DNA from: Saccharothrix sp. ALI-22-I
GTDB taxonomy: Bacteria; Actinomycetota; Actinomycetes; Mycobacteriales; Pseudonocardiaceae
NCBI RefSeq assembly: GCF_001984175.1
Contig: NZ_MTQP01000066.1
Location: forward strand, 248,001-312,000
Length of the DNA stretch: 64,000 nucleotides
Reading direction: 5' to 3'
The position numbers were made by a program, and so were the translations under genes. The notes under the pieces are model-generated. The model did not search any database. It saw nothing but the letters and a program-made list of their open reading frames with translations, and was not told the DNA's origin. Of the stretch, positions 51,589-63,194 are shown piece after piece (position 1 is the first letter of the stretch; each line of letters begins with the position of its first letter).

Positions 51589-51609
51589 GGGGCTTGCGGC
51601 AAGACCCCG
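51589..51609 (+). promoter_or_regulatory. Rifamycin-associated-element-like site with embedded -35
   Basis: GGGGCTTGCGGCAAGACCC (51589-51607) is an imperfect inverted repeat that closely resembles, from memory, the 19-bp rifamycin-associated element found upstream of rifamycin-inactivating enzyme genes and helR in actinomycetes. Its TTGCGG (51595-51600) can serve as -35 with CAGAAT (51619-51624) as -10, 18 bp apart. The first gene downstream is the remnant of a glycosyltransferase, the second the HelD-type gene. Confidence 0.7.
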
Positions 51610-51665
51610 GTCGTGCCGCAGAATCACCGACCGAAGCCGGAACCTGCGAAAATCGGAGCCGCGAA

Positions 51666-51980
51666 GTGCGTTTTTTGTTGTCGGGCTATGACTCGCGCGG
51701 AGGCGTCGAGCCGCTGGCGGGACTCGCGGTGCGGTTGCGGGCACTCGGCGCGGACGTGCGGGTGTGCGCGCCGCCGGACTTCGCAGAGCGACTGGCCGGT
51801 GTCGACGGTCCCACTCCGACCTTCGAGTCCCCGTCTGCCGCACTCGGCACGGCCCTGACCCCCGAGACCCGCGCCCGAGCGACCGCCGTGGCCGGCACGA
51901 TCCGCACCGACGGGACGACGGTGGCCGCGAAGCTGCTGCTCGACACGGTCAGCCGGGAAAAGCCGCCGGTATCCGTGTGA
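51666..51980 (+). pseudogene. Internally deleted GT1 glycosyltransferase (rifamycin-type)
   Basis: A 104-residue frame joins the extreme N-terminus of an erythromycin/vancomycin-type glycosyltransferase ([33 protein letters not shown]) directly to its extreme C-terminus ([30 protein letters not shown]). About 300 residues in between, including both nucleotide-sugar and acceptor sites, are missing, with the join near residue 55. The frame is open, but no activity is possible. The preceding rifamycin-associated-element-like site suggests it was a rifamycin glycosyltransferase gene. Confidence 0.8.
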
Positions 51981-52147
51981 ACCACGAATCGGCCCCGCGA
52001 AGAACCAGGCCGTGCACCGGCCATCGCTTCTTCATGTTCTGCGGGCGGCGCTTGACAAGAGATGGACAATAGAAAATCGGCGTGTCTTCCACATCCCAAT
52101 GGAAAACCCGCCGAAAGTAATATCAGGTTAGCCGCTGTGAGGGGCAT
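51981..52147. other. Region between the glycosyltransferase remnant and helD
   Basis: An A/T-richer gap of 167 bp. It contains CTTGACAAG (a palindrome that recalls a half of the upstream element) within TTGACA at about 52053-52058, and TAATAT near 52119. No confident -35/-10 pair could be set. helD may be read from here or from the upstream element. Confidence 0.4.
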
Positions 52148-54352
52148 GTGTCAACTCAGGGGTACGAAGACGAACTGCGGTCCGAGCGGAGCTACGTCGC
52201 CGGGCTCTACAGGCAGCTCGACGCCGAGCGTGCACGGGTGAAGGGTGCGTACAACGCGGCGGTGCGGGGGAACGGCGGCACACCCATGGAACGGGACGTC
52301 GAGGTGCGCGCGCTGGCCCGAGAGGCGAAGCGGCTGGACGTGGCGGACAACGGGCTGTGCTTCGGCCGGCTGGACACCCTTTCGGGCGAACATTCCTACA
52401 TCGGCCGGATCGGACTCTTCGACCAGGAGGACGGGTACGAACCGGTGCTGCTCGACTGGCGGGCACCCGCGTCACGCGCGTTCTACATCGCCACCGCCGC
52501 GAACCCGGAGAACATGCGTCGACGCCGCCAGTTCCACACCCGCGGGCGTCGAGTGGCCGACTTCACCGACGAGGTGCTCGGCCGCCCCGACGGCGCCGAA
52601 GGAGGCGACGCGGCCCTGCTCGCGGCCGTCAACGCGCCGCGCGGTGACGGGATGCGCGACATCGTGGCGACGATCCAGGCCGAGCAGGACCGGATCATCC
52701 GGCTCGACCACCCGGGCGTGCTGGTGATCGAGGGCGGCCCGGGCACCGGGAAGACCGTGGTGGCGCTGCACCGCGTCGCCTACCTGCTCTACACCCAGCG
52801 GGAACGGATGGAACGCCACGGTGTGCTCGTGGTCGGACCCAACCCCGCGTTCCTCAACCACATCGGCCGCGTTCTGCCGTCGCTGGGCGAGTCCGACGTG
52901 GTGTTCATGACCACCGGCGACCTCGTGCCCGGTCTGCGCGTCACCGCCGAGGACACCCCGCAAGCCGCGCGGCTCAAAGGCTCGCTGAAGATCCTGGACG
53001 TGCTCAAAGCGGCGATCGCCCACCGGCAGCGGCTGCCGGAGGACCCGCTGCCGATCGAACTGGGCGGCGTCACGGTGCGCATCGACGCCGAGACCGCGGA
53101 GTGGGCCAGGGAGGAAGCACGCGCGAGCGGACTGCCGCACAACGAGGCCCGCACCGCGTTCACCGAGATCATCACCTACGTGCTCACCGAACGGGCGATA
53201 GCCCGGATCGGCCGGGGCTGGCTGACCCGGGAAGACCGCGAAGCGTGGGAACGCGTGCGGGCAGACCTGCTCAACGAACTCGCGAACGACGACAAGTTCA
53301 CCGCCGCGCTCGACGAACTCTGGCCGATGCTGACGCCGAAGACACTGCTGGCCCAGCTGTACACGTCCCCCGAACGACTGCGAGCGGCAGGCGCCGACCA
53401 GGTGCTGTCGCGCGCCGACGGCGACGCCTGGACGGTGTCGGACGTGCCGCTGCTCGACGAACTGGTCGACCTGCTTGGCCGCGACAAGTCGGCCGACCAG
53501 GCCGCCGAACGAGCACGCAAGGACGAGGCCGCGTACGCCACCCGCGTGCTGGACATGCTCCAGGTGGACCGCCAGGACATGATGGACGACGAGGACCACC
53601 TGCTCGCCCAGGACCTCCTCTACGCCGAGGACCTGGCGGAGCGCGTCCTCGAACGCGACACCCGCGAACTCGTCGAACGCGCCGCCGCGGACCGCGACTG
53701 GACCTACCGCCACGTCGTGGTCGACGAGGCCCAAGAACTGTCCGAAATGGACTGGCGGGTGCTGATGCGGCGCTGCCCCGGCCGATCCTTCACGGTGGTC
53801 GGCGACCTCGCCCAACGCCGGTCGGCGGCCGGGGCGACATCGTGGGACACCATGCTGGAGCCGTACGTGCCCGGCCGCTGGGCCTACCGGTCACTGACGG
53901 TGAACTACCGCACCCCGGCCGAGATCATGACCGTCGCCGCCGCGCTGCTCGCCGAGTTCGCCCCCGAGGTCCAGCCACCGGAGTCGGTCCGCGCGTGCGG
54001 CGTCCAACCGTGGTCCAGGCAGGTCACCGAGGACGAACTGCCCGCAGCCATCGAGGAATTCGTGCGGGACGAAGCCGGACGCGTCGGCACCAGCGTCGTG
54101 ATCGGACCACCCGGCGTGCCGGGCACGGTGGCGGCGTCGGAGACGAAGGGCCTGGAGTTCGACGCCGTCCTGGTCGTGGAACCGGAACGCATCCTCGCCG
54201 ACGGCCCACGCGGCGCGGCCGAGCTCTACGTCGCCCTCACCCGCGCCACCCAACGCCTCGGCGTCCTGCACCGAGGCCCCTTGCCACAGGCCCTGACCGG
54301 GCTCACCGAAACCGTGACACCCGCCCAGACCGGGAGCCAACAGCCGGCGTAG
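52148..54352 (+). CDS. helD: RNA polymerase-displacing UvrD-like ATPase, HelD/HelR type
   Basis: A 734-residue superfamily 1 helicase-like protein of the HelD family. Early motif DNGLCFGRLD and YIGRIGLFD are typical; Walker A is GGPGTGKTVVALHR (about residue 196), motif II reads VVVDEAQELSEMDWRVLMR, then VVGDLAQ, and motif VI YVALTRATQRLGVLH. HelD proteins free stalled RNA polymerase from DNA by inserting arms into its channels. The actinobacterial HelR branch gives rifampicin tolerance. The upstream rifamycin-element-like site supports that role. The GTG at 52148 has GAGGGG only 3 bp upstream, so the start is not fully certain. Confidence 0.9.
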   Translation: MSTQGYEDELRSERSYVAGLYRQLDAERARVKGAYNAAVRGNGGTPMERDVEVRALAREAKRLDVADNGLCFGRLDTLSGEHSYIGRIGLFDQEDGYEPVLLDWRAPASRAFYIATAANPENMRRRRQFHTRGRRVADFTDEVLGRPDGAEGGDAALLAAVNAPRGDGMRDIVATIQAEQDRIIRLDHPGVLVIEGGPGTGKTVVALHRVAYLLYTQRERMERHGVLVVGPNPAFLNHIGRVLPSLGESDVVFMTTGDLVPGLRVTAEDTPQAARLKGSLKILDVLKAAIAHRQRLPEDPLPIELGGVTVRIDAETAEWAREEARASGLPHNEARTAFTEIITYVLTERAIARIGRGWLTREDREAWERVRADLLNELANDDKFTAALDELWPMLTPKTLLAQLYTSPERLRAAGADQVLSRADGDAWTVSDVPLLDELVDLLGRDKSADQAAERARKDEAAYATRVLDMLQVDRQDMMDDEDHLLAQDLLYAEDLAERVLERDTRELVERAAADRDWTYRHVVVDEAQELSEMDWRVLMRRCPGRSFTVVGDLAQRRSAAGATSWDTMLEPYVPGRWAYRSLTVNYRTPAEIMTVAAALLAEFAPEVQPPESVRACGVQPWSRQVTEDELPAAIEEFVRDEAGRVGTSVVIGPPGVPGTVAASETKGLEFDAVLVVEPERILADGPRGAAELYVALTRATQRLGVLHRGPLPQALTGLTETVTPAQTGSQQPA

Positions 54353-54364
54353 CGATTCGCGCGC

Positions 54365-54389
54365 GGCCGGCCCTGAGCCGGGGCCGGCC
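54365..54389 (+). terminator. Hairpin after helD
   Basis: A perfect 9-bp stem, GGCCGGCCC (54365-54373) with GGGCCGGCC (54381-54389), and a 7-base loop, 12 bp after the helD stop. A second hairpin follows at 54412. Together they probably terminate helD transcription. Confidence 0.6.
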
Positions 54390-54411
54390 GCACCGGCCCG
54401 AGTCTTCCCGC

Positions 54412-54447
54412 GACACGGCCCGTTCCACTGCCGGAGCGGGCCGTGTC
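54412..54447 (+). terminator. Second hairpin before the LigD-type gene
   Basis: GACACGGCCCG (54412-54422) pairs perfectly with CGGGCCGTGTC (54437-54447) across a 14-base loop. It is the second strong stem in the 134-bp gap and separates helD from the polymerase-domain gene. Confidence 0.6.
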
Positions 54448-54486
54448 CGGCTTGCCGACGGCGCGGGGACCCGGAAGGGTGGTGCG

Positions 54487-55431
54487 ATGGGTGAAGAACG
54501 CGACGGCGTGGCGTTGACCAACCTCGACCAGCCGCTGTTCGACGGGGCGAACGCGACCAAGGGCGACCTGGTCGACTACCTCGACGCGGTGCGGGACCGG
54601 ATCATCCCCGGACTGGCCGGGCGACCGCTGTCGGTCATCCGGGTGCGGCCCGGACAGGAGCCGTTCACCCAGAAGAACCTGCCCAAGTACACGCCGCCGT
54701 GGGTGCCGACCGTGACGCTGTGGGCCGAGACGTCCAAGCGCGAGATCCGGTACGCGGTGTGCGAGGACCGGCGCACGTTGCTCTGGTTCGCCAACCAGCG
54801 GGCGGTGGAGTACCACGTCACGTTGGCGCTCGCGGGGGCGTTCGACCGGCCCACCTACCTGGTGCTCGACCTCGACCCACCGGAGGGCGCCGGGTTCGAC
54901 GTGGTCGTGGCGGCGGCGAAACTCGTGCGGCGGGCGTTGGCCGACGACGGGCTGTCCGGGGTGGTGAAGACCAGCGGGTCCAAGGGTGTGCACGTGTTCG
55001 TGCCCGTGGAGGGCGTCGATCACGATGTCGCCGCCGCGACGCGGGCGTTGGCGGCGCGTGCCGAGCGGTTGGACCCGGCGTTGGCGACGACCGCGTTCAT
55101 CAAGGACGACCGGGGCGGGCGGGTGTTCCTCGATTCGACGCGCGCGTACGGGTCGACCGTGGCCGCTGCGTACAGCCCTCGGATTCGGCCGGGTGCGACG
55201 GTGTCGTTCCCGGTGGCGTGGGACGACCTGGATTCCGTGACGCCGGCCGATTTCACCGTGCGGACCGCCGCCGCGTTGCTGGGTGACGAGGACCCGTGGA
55301 ACTCGCGGATGCCCGCGCCGCAGAAGCTGCCCGACGATCTGGTGGCCGAGGGGCACACCATCCCGGTCGCGCGCGTGCAGGCGATGCACGAGGGCAAGCG
55401 CCGGGCACGTGCTCAGCGCTCCCAGCAGTAG
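54487..55431 (+). CDS. LigD-type primase-polymerase domain protein (stand-alone)
   Basis: A 314-residue archaeo-eukaryotic primase-type polymerase like the PolDom of bacterial LigD. The catalytic motif LVLDLDPPEG and the SGSKGVHVFVP motif are intact, as is the LWFANQRAVEYH substrate-binding segment. Such proteins fill gaps with ribo- or deoxynucleotides in non-homologous end joining. Neither a ligase domain nor Ku is encoded here, so it acts with partners from elsewhere. ATG 54487 has GGAAGGG 6 bp upstream. Confidence 0.9.
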   Translation: MGEERDGVALTNLDQPLFDGANATKGDLVDYLDAVRDRIIPGLAGRPLSVIRVRPGQEPFTQKNLPKYTPPWVPTVTLWAETSKREIRYAVCEDRRTLLWFANQRAVEYHVTLALAGAFDRPTYLVLDLDPPEGAGFDVVVAAAKLVRRALADDGLSGVVKTSGSKGVHVFVPVEGVDHDVAAATRALAARAERLDPALATTAFIKDDRGGRVFLDSTRAYGSTVAAAYSPRIRPGATVSFPVAWDDLDSVTPADFTVRTAAALLGDEDPWNSRMPAPQKLPDDLVAEGHTIPVARVQAMHEGKRRARAQRSQQ

Positions 55432-55608
55432 GTTCCTGGGCTGTCCTCAGCGTTTTCTTGATCCGCTCTGTGCGCGCCGGACCGGTTGACAGCTAATTTT
55501 AGTCAACACTGAAGTTATCGAGCAGGCAAAGTTGTACAGACTACGTCCGAATGTGCCACGACGGACGTCGCCGGACCCCACCACCAGTGGGGCGCCGATC
55601 CGGGTGCG

Positions 55609-55770
55609 GGCGTCCAGATCGCATCGAGGCTGAGCGGGATGTGCCTGGAGGTTCGCGGCGGCAACACGGGCAACGGCGGCGCTGTGGCCATGTGGAGTTG
55701 TACCGGGGGAACAACCAGCGGTGGATTCGCCACGGCAACGGGTACCGGAACAGATCTGCCGAACCGGGGG
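55609..55770 (+). pseudogene. Remnant of a ricin-type (QxW) lectin domain
   Basis: One frame reads SGMCLEVRGGNTGNGGAVAM WSC; one base away the next reads GNNQRWIRHGNGYR, giving together a ricin-B-type beta-trefoil repeat with its CxGGNNQRW turn. A frame change occurs near 55704 and no start, signal sequence or further repeats remain. It is a fragment of a secreted carbohydrate-binding protein. Just upstream an A/T-rich inverted repeat at 55485-55507 (GTTGA...TCAAC) may have been its promoter region. Confidence 0.65.
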
Positions 55771-55800
55771 CTCACCTGATCGCCGCGACCGTGGGAGTTA

Positions 55801-58404
<2,604 letters not shown>

Positions 58405-58419
58405 CCCAGGAGGCACCAG

Positions 58420-58806
58420 GTGAACGCGGCACTGGAGTTCAAGGCGGCCGTCGAGGCGGGCGACATCGTCGGCGGCACGGCGTTGTTCGCGGACGACATC
58501 ACGTTCCACAGCCCGGTGAAGTTCCAGCCGTTCGAGGGAATCGACGCCGTGCGCGCCCTGTTCGGCGTGCTGCAACGGACGTTCGAGGACTTCCGGTACA
58601 TCGGCCAGTACGAGGGGCCCAACGGCCACGTCCTGCACTTCCGCACGGTGGTGAACGGCAAGCAGGTGGAGGGCATCGACCTGATCGAGCTGGACGAGGA
58701 CGGCCGGATCGGCACGTTCACCGTGATGATCCGACCCCAGTCGGCGCTGACCGCGGTCGGTGAGGCGATCTGGGCGGGCCTGGTCGCGGACGGCGTCGTG
58801 TCCTGA
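58420..58806 (+). CDS. NTF2/SnoaL-like small protein
   Basis: A 128-residue alpha+beta cone of the NTF2/SnoaL-like superfamily (EFKAAVEAGDIVGGTALFAD, ITFHSPVKFQPFEG, ALFGVLQRTFEDF). GTG 58420 has AGGAGG at 58408-58413. It is the third gene of the PadR operon, 15 bp after the flavoenzyme stop, and may bind or isomerise the same small molecule. Confidence 0.82.
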   Translation: MNAALEFKAAVEAGDIVGGTALFADDITFHSPVKFQPFEGIDAVRALFGVLQRTFEDFRYIGQYEGPNGHVLHFRTVVNGKQVEGIDLIELDEDGRIGTFTVMIRPQSALTAVGEAIWAGLVADGVVS

Positions 58807-58887
58807 CCCGAGCGGCGTCCACCTGGGCCGTGCCGCCGCCGAGCTGATGCGCGACGGCTGGGCGCGGCGGGTGTCGGACAACCCGTT

Positions 58888-58918
58888 GGACCCGCCCGGC
58901 CGGTGACCGGGCGGGTCC
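58888..58918 (+). terminator. Hairpin between convergent operons
   Basis: GGACCCGCCCGG (58888-58899) pairs exactly with CCGGGCGGGTCC (58907-58918) around a 7-base loop. It lies between the NTF2-like gene (stop 58806) and the convergent protease gene (stop 58943) and can terminate both. A short rightward frame just before it (GVHLGRAAAELMRDGWARR, ending at TGA 58903-58905) may be the tail of a lost gene. Confidence 0.7.
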
Positions 58919-58942
58919 ACTCAAGGGTTCACCGACGAGGGG

Positions 58943-61900
58943 TCACTTCAGCGCGTACGCCCTGATGATCCGCTGATCGACCGAGTTGCCCGCCGCGTCC
59001 CGCGCCTGGGCCTTGAGCGAGACGAACTTCGCGTCGGCCGGGTGCGCGACCGCCGCGATCCAGCGCTCACCGGTCTTCACCAGCGGCACCGGCTTCCACG
59101 TGGTGCCGTCGTCGTACGACACCTGCACAGCGGGCTTGGCCACGCCCTCGGCACCGGCCACGCCGTTGCGCTGCACGTACACCGGGAACGCGAAGGGCCG
59201 CCCCGCCGCCGCACGGTTCTGGTCGTCCAACGACGGCGCGAACCGCACCGCCAGCAACGGCACCGCGGCGGGCTCCTCCCCCGCCACGTGCTCCGAGGTG
59301 AACGTCCACTCCGCCATCACGAACGTGGACAGGTCGGCCACGCCGGCCCGGTTGGCCTTCGCGTTCAGCACGTACGTGCCCTTGTCCGCGGGCACGTCGG
59401 CGGTCAGCGAGCCCGCGTAGTCCCAGGTCCCGGCGAGCATCGTGCCGTCGCGGTGCAACGTGGTCTGCGCCTTCCCCGTCTGCGAGAAGCCGTAGTGGTT
59501 CGAGTCCTGGTCGGTGAACATCGGCACGTAGAACCCGAGCCGGTCACCACGCCGTTCCGCCCACTCGTAAGTGCGCCTCGCCTGCGGGAACGCCGGGCCG
59601 AACACGGCGGTGTTCCACTTCTCGGTGACCGGCCTCCCGGCTTGGAACTCTCGTGGCAGGGAGGTGTACTGGCCGGTCTCCGACGGGTACGCGTTCGGCG
59701 CCGTCATCTGCGCGAAGCTGCCGTACCAAGGGGTGTCCGGCGTGTAGTACTCGGTGATCCGCAGCGGCAGCGGGCCACCCGCCATCTGGTCGCGGAACCC
59801 GGTCTTGCCCGGCGCGGCCGCGGCGGTCACCGAGTTCACCTTCACCAGGTCGCGGTCGGCGAACGAGCGCTCCAACTGCTCGGGCACGCCGCCGTCGTGC
59901 GCCCACTGGACGTTGTACTGGTACGGGCTGCCGACGAACGTGCGGTCGGTGTCCGGCTTGGCCAGCCGCGTGGTCACCGTGAAGCTCGCCGCACCGGGCG
60001 CGGACGTCTTCGACGGCACGAACAGCAGACCGTCGAGGCCGAACCCGACGAGTCCGTTGCCGGTGTCGCCCCACGCGGTCTTGCGGGCGAAGAACAGGTC
60101 GGTGTAGCCGGTCTTGGCGTCCGGTTTCTCCACCTTCACGGACAGCGGCTTGCCCTGGCGCGCGTCGAACACCAGCTCGGTGGCGCCGGTGACGGTGAAG
60201 CTGGGCTCCAGGAACTGGGTGATCAGTCCGGGGTCGAGGGTCTGGATCGACGCGTCCAGGTAGAACACGCCCTTGGGCAGCCGGGCGACGAACGTGCCGG
60301 ACGGGTCGTGCTGCACGTGCGCCTTCCGCCGTTCGATCTCCACGAACCGGTAGAAGTACTCCGGGGTGAGGGCGCCGTTGTGGTCGAGGAACGTCAGCTT
60401 CACGTCGTAGCTCTCGACCTCCTTGGTCACGCCGATCGGCGTGCGCATCGCCGTGTCGCCGCCGGTCGCGACGAGCACGCCGCCGTAGAGGCCGTCCGGC
60501 GAGTCCACCGAGGTCTTCGTGGTGACGGTGACCGCCGCCGAACCGCCCGGCGCGATCGTCACCGAGGACGGCGACACGGTGACCATGTCGGCGGGTACCG
60601 GGTTTCCGGCCGGATCGCGCAGGTCGGCGGCGACGTCCAGGGTCAACGGCGTCGTGCCGGAGTTCTGGTACGTCACCTCCTTCACGATCGGCGCGTCGTC
60701 GTGGTGCGGCCACTGCGCGGTGCCCAGGTTCAGTGACGCGGGTGACGTCGAGACCGCCTGCCCGGCCGCGCGGGCCACGTCCACGCGACCGGCGCCCTGC
60801 TCGTAGACCGACAGCGTCGGGTTCGGCTTCGCACTGCCCATCAGGGCGCTCTTGAGCTGCGCGGCGGTCCAGTCCGGGTGCTGCCCGGCGAGGATCGCCG
60901 CCGCACCCGCGACGTGCGGGGTGGCCATCGAGGTACCGGACAACGCGACGTGCCCGTCGCCTACCGGCGTGCCGATCGTGCCGTTCTTCGCGCGCGCCGC
61001 GACGATGTCCACGCCCGGCGCGGTGATGTCCGGCTTGATGGCGTTGTCCAGCCAACGCGGACCGCGTGAAGAGAACTCCGCGAGGTTGTCGGAACGGTCC
61101 ACCGCACCCACGGTGAGCGCCGCGTCCGCTGCGGCCGGACTGCCGATGGACTGGTCGTCCGGCCCGCTGTTGCCCGCCGCCACGACGAACAACGCGCCGC
61201 TCTGCTCGGTGAGCCGGTTGACCGCCTGCGACATCGGGTCTGAGCCGTCGGTGGGCCAAGCGCTGCCCAGGCTCAGGTTGACCACGTCCGCTTGAGCGGA
61301 GACGGCCCACTCCATACCGGCGATGATGTCCGACTCACGGCCGCCGCCGTTGTCGCCGAGCACCTTGCCGACCAGCAGCGCACTGTCCGGGGCGACGCCC
61401 TGGTACGTGCCCGCGCCGGTGATGGTCGCGGCGACGTGCGTGCCGTGGCCCAGCCGGTCGTCGGTGGTGTCGCTGTCGCTGAAGTTCTTCGCCTCCACCA
61501 CCGCGCCCGCGAGATCCGCGTGGGTGGGGTCGATGCCGGTGTCCAGCACGGCGACCTTGGTGCCGTTGCCGGTGTGCCCGGCCTGCCACGCCTGCGGCGC
61601 ACCGATCTGCGGGACACTGCGGTCCAGCGTGGCCCGCACCGGGCCGTCCAACCACACCCGATCCACACCGGCTGTCCGCGCACCCGACCAGAACGCGGTG
61701 TCCTTCGGCGCTTCGTAGGCGAACCCGCCGACGCTCGGCAGGGCGTGCCCACCCGCGATCGCCGGTCCCGCCGAGGTCACGATCAACGGGGTGACCGGGC
61801 TCGACCGGTCGTCGTAGCCGGCCCGGATCAGACCCGTGACGTCGAACAACCGCTCGTCCAACTGCCCGGACCGGATGGCGGAGGCGGCGTCGGCGGGCAC

Positions 61901-62149
61901 CACGTGCAGGTCCCCGTGCTCATCGCGGTGCTGGAGGAACCGCACCGACTCGCGGCCACTCCCCGGCCGCACTTCCGCCCGTCCGGCGCGGAGTGTGACC
62001 ACGTCGCCGGTGAGCAAGGTGACCGTGCCGTCCGGGCTTTCCGCGCCTTGACCAGTGGGCGGCGCCGCAGTCGCCGAGCCGGTCACGGCGGTCATCGCGG
62101 CCGCCGTCACCAGCCCGACTGCCAGTAACGCCGTAGTTCTGCGGGACAT
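58943..62149 (-). CDS. Large secreted S8 (subtilisin-like) serine protease
   Basis: A 1,068-residue protein. Signal peptide about residues 1-29 (ALLAVGLVTAAAMTAVTGSATA-type, cut before APPTG). Propeptide-like region to about 190. Catalytic triad Asp203 (VLDTGIDPTH), His235 (LGHGTHVA) and Ser407 (SGTSMATPHVAG), with the oxyanion Asn327 (AAGNSGP). Residues about 460-570 look like a Fn3/DUF1034-type domain (PADMVTVSPSSVTIAPGGS), and the remaining 500 residues are beta-rich and unassigned. It should act outside the cell in protein degradation. ATG 62149 is the start; the hairpin at 58888 lies at its 3' side. Confidence 0.93.
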   Translation of the reverse strand: MSRRTTALLAVGLVTAAAMTAVTGSATAAPPTGQGAESPDGTVTLLTGDVVTLRAGRAEVRPGSGRESVRFLQHRDEHGDLHVVPADAASAIRSGQLDERLFDVTGLIRAGYDDRSSPVTPLIVTSAGPAIAGGHALPSVGGFAYEAPKDTAFWSGARTAGVDRVWLDGPVRATLDRSVPQIGAPQAWQAGHTGNGTKVAVLDTGIDPTHADLAGAVVEAKNFSDSDTTDDRLGHGTHVAATITGAGTYQGVAPDSALLVGKVLGDNGGGRESDIIAGMEWAVSAQADVVNLSLGSAWPTDGSDPMSQAVNRLTEQSGALFVVAAGNSGPDDQSIGSPAAADAALTVGAVDRSDNLAEFSSRGPRWLDNAIKPDITAPGVDIVAARAKNGTIGTPVGDGHVALSGTSMATPHVAGAAAILAGQHPDWTAAQLKSALMGSAKPNPTLSVYEQGAGRVDVARAAGQAVSTSPASLNLGTAQWPHHDDAPIVKEVTYQNSGTTPLTLDVAADLRDPAGNPVPADMVTVSPSSVTIAPGGSAAVTVTTKTSVDSPDGLYGGVLVATGGDTAMRTPIGVTKEVESYDVKLTFLDHNGALTPEYFYRFVEIERRKAHVQHDPSGTFVARLPKGVFYLDASIQTLDPGLITQFLEPSFTVTGATELVFDARQGKPLSVKVEKPDAKTGYTDLFFARKTAWGDTGNGLVGFGLDGLLFVPSKTSAPGAASFTVTTRLAKPDTDRTFVGSPYQYNVQWAHDGGVPEQLERSFADRDLVKVNSVTAAAAPGKTGFRDQMAGGPLPLRITEYYTPDTPWYGSFAQMTAPNAYPSETGQYTSLPREFQAGRPVTEKWNTAVFGPAFPQARRTYEWAERRGDRLGFYVPMFTDQDSNHYGFSQTGKAQTTLHRDGTMLAGTWDYAGSLTADVPADKGTYVLNAKANRAGVADLSTFVMAEWTFTSEHVAGEEPAAVPLLAVRFAPSLDDQNRAAAGRPFAFPVYVQRNGVAGAEGVAKPAVQVSYDDGTTWKPVPLVKTGERWIAAVAHPADAKFVSLKAQARDAAGNSVDQRIIRAYALK

Positions 62150-62324
62150 GTCGAACTCCCCCTGTCACCGTGGCAGCACCTTGCCGACTGCCACTCCCCT
62201 CAGTGACTAGGACACCGCAGAGAGCCATGAAGTTGCCTGGAGCGCGCAGATCACTGCGGTTTGTGCGGGACCGGGCCGACCACGTGCCGCCGGTCGGTCG
62301 GGGTCCGCGGGTCCGGGTCCTCGG

Positions 62325-63194
62325 CTAATCGCCAATCGAGACACCGCGGAACGGGCGCAGCACCTCGCGGAGGTAGTCCAGCGCACCCCACCGGTCGCCT
62401 TCGTGCGCCACGGTGCTGAGGATTTCCCGGAGGAAGACCACGGGCATCCGATCACGCCAACCCGCGTCCAGCGGCCGGACCTCGTGGTAGGCGTCGAAGA
62501 AACGGGCGGGCGAGTCCTTGCCGCAGAACATCATGCTGAGGTCCACGTCCGGCCACATCCACGACACCGCCGGATCGATGAACGCGGGCTCGCCCGCCGC
62601 AGTGGCGACAACGTTGTTGTGCCACAAGTCGCCGTGGGTCAACGCGGGCGGCGCGGCGGGCACGATCTCGGGCAGTCGCGTGCACAGCCGTTCCAGCGCG
62701 GTGCGGTCCTCCGTCGTCAGCACGGCGTCGACTTTCGGCTCGTCCAGGTAGCGCAGGAGCCGTTGCTCGACGAAGAACGCGTGCCCGTCGTCGTGCCACG
62801 TATTGCGCTGCGGGAGCACGCCCAGCCACCCGTCGTGCTCCCAGCCGAACCTCGGGCCGCGCACGTCGTGCAGCGCGGCGATCGCCCGTCCCGCGGTCTC
62901 CCAGAACGCGTCGGACGCCGGCGGCTCCGGTGTCAGCGCCTCCAGCAGCAGCCAGTCGGCACCGACGTCGAGCACCTCGGGCGTGCTCAGGCCGTGCTCG
63001 CGCAGCACCGTCAAGCCCTGCGCCTCGATCTCGAACAAGGATTGCGGCGCGTCGTCGGTCGTCTTGAGCACGGCATCGCGTTCGGGACCACGAACGAGCC
63101 ACACCGTGTTGACCACGCCGCCGGTCAACCGGACCGCCTCGGCGGCGCCGAACCGGGCCAGGACGTCTTGCGTCGAAACCTCTCGGGCAGCCAA
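62325..63194 (-). CDS. Fructosamine kinase-like phosphotransferase
   Basis: About 289 residues. The kinase-like fold has AVLKTTDDAPQSLFEIEAQG (ATP-binding Lys and Glu), HGDLWHNNV (catalytic loop) and AFIDPAVSWMWPDVDLSMM (Mg-binding Asp), the fructosamine/ketosamine-3-kinase pattern rather than the antibiotic-resistance one. TTG 63194 is chosen because GAGGGGG lies 6-12 bp upstream and the length fits the family; ATG 63275 has no ribosome binding site and would crowd the divergent gene. It is probably a protein-deglycating enzyme. Confidence 0.82.
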   Translation of the reverse strand: MAAREVSTQDVLARFGAAEAVRLTGGVVNTVWLVRGPERDAVLKTTDDAPQSLFEIEAQGLTVLREHGLSTPEVLDVGADWLLLEALTPEPPASDAFWETAGRAIAALHDVRGPRFGWEHDGWLGVLPQRNTWHDDGHAFFVEQRLLRYLDEPKVDAVLTTEDRTALERLCTRLPEIVPAAPPALTHGDLWHNNVVATAAGEPAFIDPAVSWMWPDVDLSMMFCGKDSPARFFDAYHEVRPLDAGWRDRMPVVFLREILSTVAHEGDRWGALDYLREVLRPFRGVSIGD

